Positions 41,718-51,600 of a DNA stretch of 64,000 bases are shown piece by piece. This DNA comes from Dendrophyllia cribrosa (taxonomy: Eukaryota > Cnidaria > Anthozoa > Scleractinia > Dendrophylliidae). Location: the NCBI GenBank assembly GCA_024195265.1, contig JAJLRJ010000005.1, positions 43,078,587 through 43,142,586 on the forward strand, written 5' to 3'. The translations under genes and the position numbers were made by a program. The number at the start of each line of letters is the position of its first letter. Within the stretch, counting starts at the first letter, position 1. A model generated the notes under the pieces. The model ran no database searches, was not told the origin of the DNA, and was given only the letters and a program-made list of their open reading frames with translations.

Positions 41718-42212
41718 AGGGCCTGTTTATATGGTCTCGGCTACCCGAGATAAACTTTGTCGAGTGTTTATATGAGAAATGTTGTCCCTGCTGACCGATC
41801 GAGTCAAAGTTGACCCTACTTAAAGATTCGCAACGCTGTGTAAATATTCAAATCTAAATACAGCTATCGTATACCTGTTCTTTTGACTTTGTTTCATTCA
41901 TTCGATCAATGTGGGCTTTACATTTTACTTCTTTCATGCGGATTTGTGTTCTTAAACCTAAAAACTTGGCATTCCGTGACACGCAGAACGCCGTGAGTTG
42001 CCCCGAGTTAAGGCGAGCCAAAGTGTTTATATGAGAAAAAGTTGTCCCGCCTGCCAGAGTTACCCTACCTGCCGAGGCGAGACAACTCGCCCAACCGAGA
42101 AAATTAAACCAGTGTAATCTGTAACAGAATTTGCACGGATCCATGTAAACACGTGGTCTAGGAACAAAATTCGTCCGTGCAAAAATTTGTCCGGACCCGT
42201 GTAAACGGGGCC
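41718..42212. mobile_element. MITE, GGGCCTGTTTATATGG termini
   Basis: The left GGGCCTGTTTATATGG and right CCGTGTAAACGGGGCC ends, with TTA at 42213-42215, enclose GTTTATATGAGAAA and GTTGTCCC words repeated in both halves. The long minus frame across it is not a gene. Confidence 0.6.
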
Positions 42213-42591
42213 TTAAACTACATTGCAGTTGTTCCAATTTGTTTAGTTTGTCTAATATGACTGGATTGTCCAAGAGCTGAATTTGCACGGATGGCTTTTC
42301 AGTAAAAATAAAGAAAGAAAAATAAACGTCGTGTGTTCACTTTCTCCATAAAACCTATAATTTTATCATTTGACGTTGTTGGTTTGCAGGGAACGGCAAA
42401 GAAATCTACTTAACTTAAATGTAAAACGCACGTGCAGAGGCATTGTTTGCGCTCATTGAACCTATTGTTTTGTGCCTTTTTCGTAGCCGTCGCCTTTGTG
42501 TTTGCTTAAATTTTTTACTATTAAACAATGCCTTCACAACTCAATCCCCACAAAAATATAAAGTAAACGTTCAAATCATTCGGTAATTTAC

Positions 42592-42720
42592 CTTTCTTTC
42601 CATTTCACAATGAGCGTATTTTCGTCTGTGGGTGATGACGTTTCGTGTCCTCTTTCGACTTGAATAAGTGCCACGGCAGGTTTAATACCGAAGTCCTCGA
42701 AGTCCTGACCGTTCCAATTT
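42592..42720 (-). CDS. Candidate isolated exon, unknown
   Basis: A 129-nt open segment between acceptor TTGAGCAG and donor GTAAAT would be phase 2-2. It encodes about 42 residues including NWNGQDFEDFGIKPAVALIQ and NTLIVKWKER. I recognise no domain. It lies between genes A and B and does not fit gene A, which ends at 48304, or gene B, which starts at 38528. It could be an exon of a gene whose other parts I missed, a remnant, or chance. Confidence 0.2.
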
Positions 42721-43009
42721 CTGCTCAAAACGTTTGAGCTTTCATTAGCATAGACTTTTAACCAATAGCGAATGAAATCATTAATTAGAAACGGTCGAAA
42801 ACGGCGAAAATGGGCAGAAAATGCCGCTTATATTCTGCGAACTTAACCAGCTAAATTCATCTTGAAGCCAAAATCCAAATCTTTCCTGCGCGTTTGACGC
42901 AGGCGGCCAGGAACAATGATGTCATCATTGTTCGGTTATTTGTTCTCTTATAATGGTTTCTTGACCAATAAGCGCGCGGGAAATGTTACAGTAAGAATAA
43001 GAAAAGAAC

Positions 43010-43455
43010 ATTAAGTAATGATCCGCATAAGAAGGACAGTGCTGAACGGCAATGCACGATGTAATGTCAACTATTTTCATTGTTATAACTAGTGATCTCA
43101 TTGGCCTAGACTCAAAAACCGCTAAAAAGTTAAGGTTCAAGGTGCATAGTCTAATTTTTTTAAGGTTTCAAGTATTTTGATACCCAATCGCACAACATGC
43201 AATTTTTAAAAGATATTGTATTTGGGAAACTTCATCAAAGAAGCAAAATTAGTAGCTATTGTCTTCTGCTATTCTAATTGGTTAGGCACGAACATTTCTT
43301 AAAATATATTTGACGCAAATGGATTTTCTGTATTTTTATAATGAAATATAATTATGAACCATCAGCCCCTCCTCTATTCTTAAAATCAAAGATATTCTAT
43401 GTGGGAAAGAGCCAATGCCGCAGAACAATGAAGTTCACCATAGTTCTTATGTGAA
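43010..43455 (-). repeat. Inverted copy of the 28690-29140 repeat
   Basis: GATCTCATTGGCCTAGACTC, AACCATCAGCCCCTCC and GAGCCAATGCCGCAGAACAA are reverse complements of words in 28690-29140. Confidence 0.85.
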
Positions 43456-43614
43456 GCATTACTTAATCCGTCAATCAGTTGAGTTCAGTGATTTGGTTAT
43501 AAATCGTGAAATGCTGCCGTCTTTTGTGTTTGGCAGAGAGCAATGTTATTTTATTGAACTCATCGTTTTATTTTGGTTCACTATTACAAGCTAACATTGT
43601 TAATGGTTTGAACC

Positions 43615-44345
43615 CAGGAGTATCAGTAGTCTGTCGTTTGTGATCGTCCGGGTGAGTGTAGTTCTGAAAAGAACTGTTGTTGCTGACGTTTCGACAACCT
43701 GAGCGGAAGTCATCTTCAGCGTCATGTGAATTGTGAATAGTCAGTTGATGTTATATACGTCTGGTTATAGCTGTCATTAGTCAGTTTAGCCATGATGTTA
43801 TTGGCTGTAGAGACTCAAATCAGTGATATGTGCGTTTCGATCCGTGTATTGTTAGTGTAATTTCTGTAGTCGTATTGTTAGTCAAATTCGTCAGTGAGTT
43901 CAGTCTATTGTTCGTCGGTTTTGTTGACAAGTCGTTTGTAAGCCGCTGGTAGCTGTTGGCATCTGTTCAGTGGTGTCTGTTCTAAGTTAGTAAACCAACT
44001 TTCTAGAGTGAATCGTTTGTAGTAGTCCGTACTGTAGGTAACGCATTCGGCAGAGTCCCAGTCAATTCTGTGATTCGTGCGTAAATGGTGTTCAGCAATA
44101 TGATTGTTGATGTCATCATTTTTTGTCGCCCGTTTGTGTTCAGTCAGTCGTATGTTCAGATTCCTGCCAGTCTCACCGATGTAAGAGGCCTGGCAGTCGT
44201 AGCATTTGATCTTGTATACTGCTCCTTGTCTGTCGTTAGGTTTGTCCAAACGACAGACAAGTGCATTGCGGGTTCGCACACTGTCGTGAAAAAGGTGCCG
44301 CTTTCTATTGACTCTCTATAATGTTTCTTAGTTAATTCTGTTTCA
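43615..44345 (-). pseudogene. Penelope-like element: GIY-YIG endonuclease and 3' end
   Basis: The frame at 43905-44279, extendable a little upstream, encodes a GIY-YIG domain: VYKIKCYDCQASYIGETGRN then IRLTEHKRA, with Y..YIG, the catalytic R and the EH pair. This is the C-terminal endonuclease of Penelope-like retroelements. After the stop, 43615-43900 is the 3' end with TCGAAACGTCAGCAACAACA. The reverse transcriptase is missing. Confidence 0.8.
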
Positions 44346-44370
44346 GAATACAAAGTGTAAAGCACCCCGT

Positions 44371-44577
44371 TAACCCTTTAACTCCCAAGAGTGCCAATTA
44401 TCAAAATTCAAGAAAAATCCAAAATTTCGTTTTGTATTGAAAAACAAATGGTACCATGCGAAAGTACTGCCGAAGAGGTTTCATTTGAATGGTCATACCA
44501 TAGGATTTCATCCACAGACTCAAAAGTTAGAACTACACTACGTGTCTCCATAATTGACTCTGGGAGTGAAAGGGTTA
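44371..44577. mobile_element. MITE, AACCCTTTAACTCCCA termini
   Basis: The ends AACCCTTTAACTCCCAAGAG and TGGGAGTGAAAGGGTTAT surround one 106-bp-satellite-like module (GTTTCATTTGAATGGTCATA, ATCCACAGACTCAAAAGTTA). Confidence 0.75.
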
Positions 44578-44631
44578 TACGATCAGCGATCAACTTTAAC
44601 GCTGTTAATTGAACCTTACCAAACTTACTAC

Positions 44632-45360
44632 TTAAGGTTACCGTGTACCTTCACATCGACCATTTTATTGAAATTGTTTTTGGGCGTCAAAATAAAGTTT
44701 ACAGAATGAACTCCCATCCAAAAAAAAATTATCGAAAAATAGTGAAAACTGGCGGAGAAATGACGGTATAACGTTTTGAACAGAGTAAAAGTTTCTCTTT
44801 TGATTAATTTAGCGGCGCTATTTTCTCAAAGTTAATTTTTCGCTTGTAGGGGACACTTTAAAGAGCTACAACTCAAAGGGAATTTGTTCGATTTTCCTCA
44901 AATTTGGACAGAAGCTAGGCTAACATATAATCAACAACAAAAACGTGTCGGCGAATTTCTTATTTCCGAAAACCTTTTCGTCAAGAGCCATTTCCGTGCG
45001 ATCACTCCAATTTTTTTTCTCCCTTTTTCGAAAATATTCTGTAACTTTTCACTGCAATTGAATATGGGAAATCGCCGACAGTTTTTTTAGCGCTTCGTAT
45101 GCGGAAACCCGAGAACAAATCAAATTAGCAAAATACAATAATCGCTTTGCGTTTATAGCGTTTTAAAGCTGATTCGGACGTTCGAATTTAGACGTCGTAA
45201 AAAATTCGACAATTCATTTTATTACCAAATGGTTTCCATATTTAGATAGCCAGCTCTGTAAGCTTTAATTTGATATCTGGGTTTAGGTATATGAAGCGTA
45301 ATCTTAAGACGCTAAAGATGTCATACTGGAGACACCCCCGAAGGTACACGGTAACCTTAA
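44632..45360. mobile_element. TTAA element, GGTTACCGTGTACC termini
   Basis: TTAA at both ends; inverted GGTTACCGTGTACCTTC. It is the reverse complement of 57472-58198 across nearly its whole 729 bp. Confidence 0.85.
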
Positions 45361-45755
45361 TATGAACTGAATCACGAAATTTAAATAAATCGTTTTATTG
45401 TGTTGTTTTTATTCTTTGCTTTTATCAGTTAACCCGATCTCATTAATGTTGTACACATCAAGTGTTCTCATCACCTAGTCCTCGATCGGGATTCTAAAAG
45501 ATGGCCGCTGGTCGCAATAACGGGGTTTTCAGAAAATTATTCGGGCCGAAAAAAATGGTCATATAAAAAAGACCGAAGACGTAAAAACGGTAGAAAAAGT
45601 TAACAATTGAAACTGATTTACAGAGATAATTTTCTCTTGGTCGTGTTTAGTTGTTATAACTGCAAAAGGCGAGGCTGACCTGTTCTTTTTACACCACTGC
45701 ACTCGTTCGCAGGAAGACGACTGAAAACAATTCTGATACTAATAACGATAACTGT
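45361..45755. other. Intergenic stretch, nothing recognised
   Basis: No frame or repeat of note. Confidence 0.35.
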
Positions 45756-45760
45756 TTTTA

Positions 45761-45842
<82 letters not shown>

Positions 45843-45996
45843 GCTACTACTGCTACTACTGCTACTACTGCTACTACTGCTACTACTGCTACTACTGCTA
45901 CTACTGCTACTACTGCTACTACTGCTACTACTGCTACTACTGCTACTACTGCTACTACTGCTACTACTGCTACTACTGCTACTACTGCTACTACTG

Positions 45997-46054
<58 letters not shown>
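45761..46054 (-). repeat. TAC/CTACTACTG microsatellite as LINE tail
   Basis: Pure (TAC)n at both edges with about twenty CTACTACTG units in the middle. It directly follows the 3' end of the LINE fragment at 46063, so it is probably its microsatellite tail. The poly-Ser and poly-Val frames through it are artefacts. Confidence 0.9.
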
Positions 46055-46062
46055 GGGCACAC

Positions 46063-46440
46063 CCGCACCGATTCAATGCATGAGTTTTCTCCACTCCCCT
46101 TTGTCAGACATGATAACTGGGAGTTCCTGTCGTGCCAGTCCTAGCCAGCGTCCCTCTCTAATTGGTCTATGAAAGTTATTGCTGGGCGTCCCCTCGATCG
46201 CCAGCCTTGTGTTGGATCCCAGAGAAGAAGCTGAGAAGCACTTGCTTCTCCAGCAATGTCCACTGAACTGTAGTCTACGAGTCTGGAGAGTTTTTGAGAT
46301 GGGAGGTAGATTTCCATATAATTGTTTCTCCAATGTCGTTGTTAGTGTCCAACTCTCCGACTCATACTAGAGTAGAACAGTTTCTACTGAAGCTCTGAAA
46401 AATCGTATCTTCAGGTCTCTATTAAGGTTGGATTTCCACA
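46063..46440 (-). pseudogene. LINE C-terminal fragment
   Basis: Minus-strand frames read RDLKIRFFRASVETVLL, then KQLYGNLPPISKTLQTRRLQ and FSGHCWRSK, a C-terminal stretch seen in cnidarian non-LTR retrotransposons. Frame breaks near 46200-46240. Confidence 0.7.
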
Positions 46441-46449
46441 CTGTCGTCT

Positions 46450-47730
46450 GTTTTTTTTAACAGACCAATTTCAATACGAACTATACTCCACTCAGTCCAA
46501 TTACTATTACATATAAAATTCTAGCCTGACTCCGAGGTTTAGGGGGGTAACACCTCAATTTGATTTATTTTGTTTTATAAGCAAAAGAGAGAGTAGGCCT
46601 ATTGCTGTAATATTATACGTACTAGTGAACAGCTAATTTTTTTCTTACTTTTACATGATTTTATGACGAGATACAATTTTAATTGTTCGGTTATCATATT
46701 AAATGGTGGGTCCAGACGCTATCGTAAGGGGAAGGCCCGGGGTGAATAAGGGGGGTGGGGGTGGGGGAAAGAGGAGGGGGCGGTAGTCCTATATAGATTG
46801 TGCTTGGCAACGTTTGACCAACTTTGGGAGTTTTTAGCAACTTTTTGTACTGCAAGCAACTTAGAGCAACTTTTGCCTCCCAGAGCAATGTAATGTTTGC
46901 GCAACAAATGGACTTTCTGAGATATCAAACACACAATTTAACTCAAATTTTGCAGTTGATTTGGTTGATACTAAAAATGCTGCAGTTTGAATTGATGTGC
47001 GCCCACAAACAGGACAGCAGTTATTAATTTAATATCGCCCGCGAACAATGCACCAAATTTCCAGCGGTTATTCGCTAAGAGCTGGAGCCGCTATTTTGTT
47101 ATTTTATTCATGGCGGCACTGGAAAGTGAAAGCTGTAGTTCAACACTGACAGCGAAGAAACTGTGAATGACCCGATTTTGGTTTTAAGTTGTTATCCAGA
47201 ATATGATGGCTCAGTTTGGCGAGCAACTTTTTCATAATTTGGGAGCAACTTTTCCAATTTTTGGCAACTTTTGAGCAACTTTTGACCATTTTGTTTTGGC
47301 ATCTTTGACTCAATTTACTAAAGGCTTAGGGGGCGGGGAGTGAATAGGGGGAGGGAAGCTGGGAGTCATGTTAGAGACAGTAAAAAAAAATTGCGCCTTT
47401 TGGGCCTTACTTTTTGACGGGATATATAAGAGAGGGGGCCTCCCCTGTAACCGCCACTGCATGATATTAGTATTAGTTTTTATTGCAGTGGCCACAATGA
47501 ATCTTCCCAGCTAAATACCTTGGCACCTAAATAATAAAGATCTTTCTATATATTTTTTTTATTCTATGACTTTGTAACATACGTACAGATCTAAAAAGCA
47601 TCTCTTTTTCGATCTGTCTAAAACTACTGCAGCATTCTCCTGTGAAAGCAACTATTGTCTGGGGTAAATGAATAGGGTTAGTTTCTAGAGAAACTGTGGT
47701 GCTGCGTCGGTGGGGGTGAAGCACAAGAAT
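46450..47730. other. Intergenic stretch with AGCAACTTTT-rich repeat
   Basis: GCAACTTTT/GAGCAACTT recurs at about 46850-46880 and 47220-47285, with related G-rich segments (GGGGTGAATAAGGGG near 46738, GGGAGTGAATAGGGGG near 47335) outside. Possibly a degenerate element of about 700 bp. Confidence 0.45.
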
Positions 47731-47734
47731 TTGG

Positions 47735-47880
47735 TTTTATCGACTGAGTCGATAAGGTAAATAAACCACCGTAAAAAGAGTCGAGAAAGCTGACGTTTCG
47801 AGCGCTAGCCCTTCGTCGGAATCTTTTTTACGGTGGCTAATTTACTTTATCGACTCAGTCGATAAAACCAAATTATTGTC
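47735..47880 (-). mobile_element. Hairpin with Penelope-end signature
   Basis: GGTTTTATCGACTGAGTCGA and ACCACCGTAAAAAG are mirrored by TTTTTACGGTGG and TCGACTCAGTCGATAAAACC. In the loop, the minus strand reads CGACGAAGGGCTAGCGCTCG then AAACGTCAGC, widely seen at cnidarian Penelope-like ends. Confidence 0.6.
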
Positions 47881-47889
47881 TGCGGTAGC

Positions 47890-48300
47890 CTTGCGATTGA
47901 TTTTTACATTGGCTTAAGATGGCTCAGTAATTTCCAGCCCTTACACTCTGATGGATCAACACAACAATTCCAAATCAGTTAATGCTTGCTACAATAATGG
48001 TAACAAACAAGTCTCTAGTCATTGGTGAACAAGTTATGGTCATCGTCGCGACGGAATTGGTTACCATAGTAACAGTATAACCTGTGAAAGACACCCTTAA
48101 TTTTAGTTTTAAGTGCTTATAACTAAAACACTAACTTATAACTATTACTGAATTGTAATTAGCATGTTAAGATAGAACTTTTTGCAAAGTTTAAATAAGT
48201 TCTTGTGGCATCAACTGATAAAGAATTGCTGTATTGATCCATCAAAGTATAAGTGATGAAAAATGCCAGGAACTATTGCTAGCCACCGTAACTTAGCAAT
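47890..48300. other. Region downstream of gene A
   Basis: Would hold the 3' untranslated region; no AATAAA was found on the minus strand in the first 100 bp after the stop. Confidence 0.35.
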
Positions 48301-48303
48301 GCT

Positions 48304-48675
48304 TTATCGCAGCCCGACGCTTATCAGCCTGTTATTCACAATGTTGCGATGCCCATTGGTGTTGAAGGCCACGCCTTTGTAAGATGGACTAGTAGATGCG
48401 GTTCGGAAGTAGGGTGATGCCGTATCTGCACACCACGAGTAACACTGCTTGAAACAATCAGCTGTGTAACCGGAAACGAAGAAACCGGAGTAGAACGAAT
48501 GATCGCAAATCAACATCTGGTATTTGTATGTGTTGTCTGTCCCCTTGCCTTCCCACAATCCATGTGCTTCGCCAGTCTTCCCATAGTTCTCAGCAGCGGT
48601 TATAGCCAGGTTATCTTGTTGTTTGAAATAGGACTTGTTTCCAGTTTGGTGGTCAATAAACATTATTTCTGTAAA
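48304..48675 (-). CDS. Gene A last exon: fibrinogen-like C-terminal half
   Basis: This 372-nt exon starts in phase 0 after acceptor TTATTTTAG and ends with TAA. The first codons FTEIMFIDHQTG continue from the preceding CNNIQ. A nearer AG at 48669 would put a stop in frame, which decides the acceptor. The 123 residues hold Cys-containing motifs (YQMLICDHSFYSGFFVSGYT, CFKQCYSWCAD) and end NNRLISVGLR. This pattern is seen in coral fibrinogen-like proteins of the matrix or lectin kind; carbohydrate binding is inference. Confidence 0.8.
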   Translation of the reverse strand, partial: FTEIMFIDHQTGNKSYFKQQDNLAITAAENYGKTGEAHGLWEGKGTDNTYKYQMLICDHSFYSGFFVSGYTADCFKQCYSWCADTASPYFRTASTSPSYKGVAFNTNGHRNIVNNRLISVGLR

Positions 48676-51600
48676 CTAAAATAAGTGAAAGCAGGAGAGC
48701 AAAGTTAAGACAATGGATGTAAACTGTAGCCGTTTAACCCTTTCACTCCAAGAGCCAATAAAAGAGACATGCATGTAGTCAGTAGTTTTAACGTTTGAGT
48801 GAGTGAATGAAATCCTATGTTGGACTATTCGGGTGTTTCTTGGTGTTGCGGAAGCCATTGTTGGCTAGCTTTTGTGTTGTGGTGTGGGTATTGTTCAGTG
48901 TCTTTGTTCAGTGTCTCAGTTGTTTTACGTCATTTGATGATCACACCATCCGCAACACCAAGAAACTACCGACTATTTACATGAAACAACTTCAGTGGCA
49001 GTACTTTTACATAGTAGCATTTGCTTTCAATATTTTACAAAACGAAATTTATGACTGTTCTTTAATTTGGACTTTTAGTGGCTCCACTTTAGAATTTTAT
49101 TCACAGACTTTAAAACAACAACTTAACTTAAGGTGACTCGACCCAGTTTTTTTGGGGGGGTACCATCCTACTTTGAAGCTCTCTGGTATCCCCACCTTTA
49201 CTTTTATCGTAAGTCTAACACATAGAATGGATAACATATTCCTCTCAAGGCTCTCAAGGTGGATTGAATCGGAACGCCTCACAAGATTGGCTGAGAAAAC
49301 ACTAGAACAAACAACAGAACAATGGACCCTAGCCCTGAAAACAATAGAGCTGCGTGATATACAGGTCCAATGAAATTAGAGGTTCTAAAGAGCTGCGGGA
49401 TAACTGGATTCAAATGTCCAGAATGGCGCTATAAATGGTCAGCACAAGCAAGCACGAGTAAGATCAAGGCACCAGCATATAACGGTTACTGTATCAGTAA
49501 ACAATATAGTCTCCCACGCAGCTGTTATTTGTCTCGTCACGCAATGCTCCTCCCCCCCCCCCCCCCCCCCCCCTTTAGTGGGGAGGAGCGTTGCGTGACG
49601 AGACAAATAACAGCTGCGTGGGAGACTATAAACAATACTGAGCCCATTTAAGGGGTAATGAGGCTACATTCTCAAGTAAGTGTAGTGCTGTGTCGATGAG
49701 GAAGACAAGTAATACACTAAGATTTGATTTTTAATACACTAAGAAGGAATCAAGGCTGAGTTCATAAAGTGAATATTTCAAGTGCAAAAACGATTTGTTA
49801 CTGATCCCATCTTAGATTAGTTACGTTACATGATGTGCACAGTTACAACATTACGCCATTAAGGACAAACACTGGAATTCTCTACCATTGAATGTAAGAA
49901 AGTAACAGTACTGCTATCCCTAATTTTAAATCTAACGTTTTCAACATCTCAGTCCTGTAATCCGTTCAGCCATCTTACGAATTTACATTTATACTTGTTT
50001 AGTTAATCAATTATGTTTTAGGACCCCTTTTGTTTGAAAACCATGTATATGAAAAGTGCATCCTGGTTAAAAATTAGTTTATAAATAAATAAATAAATAA
50101 ATACATTTTATTGATAGCGGACAGCACACCAATTGTACAAAAGGAAAAATCGTAGGAAAGTAAGCAACAAATGACTGCAGGCTGGATAATAAATAGTGTT
50201 ATATAGCTGGAGTTTTTCTCAATACAACGCGCGCGTTCATTGGTTGATTCATGGTCACATGACATCTAACAAACAAACTGTTTACCGCCAAACGTCCATG
50301 AGCGGGGTACATTTGCGAAAGCGGGCAACATTTTTGTCGTCAGAGGGTAACAGTGCACTGTTGCCGGCTGGCGCACGTGATCAGACCGTGATGCCTTGTG
50401 TTGCTATACAAAAAATCACTCAATGACTGATCCCTCGGGAAACAGTGAATTTTGTTTCCTGAGAATCTCGATGTTTCCCGAGACGAAGTGAAGTCGAGTA
50501 CTTAGGTAAAATAATCAATCATCTTACTTGAATGTTATTGCAGTTTGTCCTGTAACCGTTTTTTCCATAAGGAAACTGATCGCTGAAGATGACTTCGGAC
50601 AAGGGTTTGGCATATTCATCGGTAGTGTAGCACATGGTCCATCCTCCATTGTATGACGTCATATCACAGTAGGCAGGAAATTCATCGTCATTACTTCCTT
50701 CATACGGGTCTAACCAGTACATGCCATCTCCACGAGAATCACCGCGTTCCTTGATATCCTTGCAGTTACGTGCTACAAATGATGGAATTTCGAATAGAAC
50801 AGAACACCGTAAGTCGATTCAGTACCCGATTCGGCCAAAGAAAAATAAGCTAATCGTTTTAAATCAAATGAATCTTGAAATGAGCAATCAAAATGTTTTA
50901 CCGTTTATAAATTTTGCTATTTGTCAGGTATGTCATCAGGAATTTCGATTGGTCGTTCACGCTGTGTTTAAAGACCAAAGGCTATTTTCCATGACGCTTG
51001 CGAATTTCGCATGCATGTTTAATTTTGCGAAATTTTATAGTCACTTATTTCAAATGAAGTACTGTCCCTAGAATAATGTATATATTGTTAATATTAAGAT
51101 ATGAATTTCAGTTAATATTTTTATATATTTTGTTTTTTATCACTGATGCAAATTTTTGGATTTAATTTTTGTTTGAACTATTGTGCTGTAAAGCGCCATG
51201 AGCTCATGGATACGGTGCTATAAAAATCATTTATTATTGTTGTTGTTGTTATTATTATTATTTTTGTCATACAGTCGAACCTCCGATCCCGAAAGCGACA
51301 TTTAAAATGTAAAACCAAGATGTTCGCTTACGAGAGGTCAGGCCACAGGTGGTCTTAACTTTGGATAATATGAACCTGTAGTAATTCCAATGTACAAAGC
51401 ACCTATCAGCGAAAAATATTGTATCATGTTGAAGTTTTAATGCAAAGGAAAAAAAATTCCGTTATATTTGACTTGTACTGTAACACATAATTCAATTTGC
51501 GTCGGCAGTGACATTGAAATATGGGCGAGGTCGCTTATATAATTACGAGAGGTGGACGCTTACAAGAGGTTTCAACTACAGTGATTTCACTGGAAGAGGT

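Noticed and set aside
41854..42288. 144-residue minus frame
   Set aside because: It runs through a MITE with GTTTATATGAGAAA repeats; no domain signature and no splice context.
45654..46094. Poly-Ser and poly-Val frames
   Set aside because: They translate a trinucleotide/nonanucleotide microsatellite in two frames; the flanks are LINE sequence.
48304..48668. Alternative acceptor TTTACAG for the last exon of gene A
   Set aside because: Given the phase of the preceding exon it would place AAA TAA at the start, an immediate stop. The AG seven bases upstream keeps the frame.
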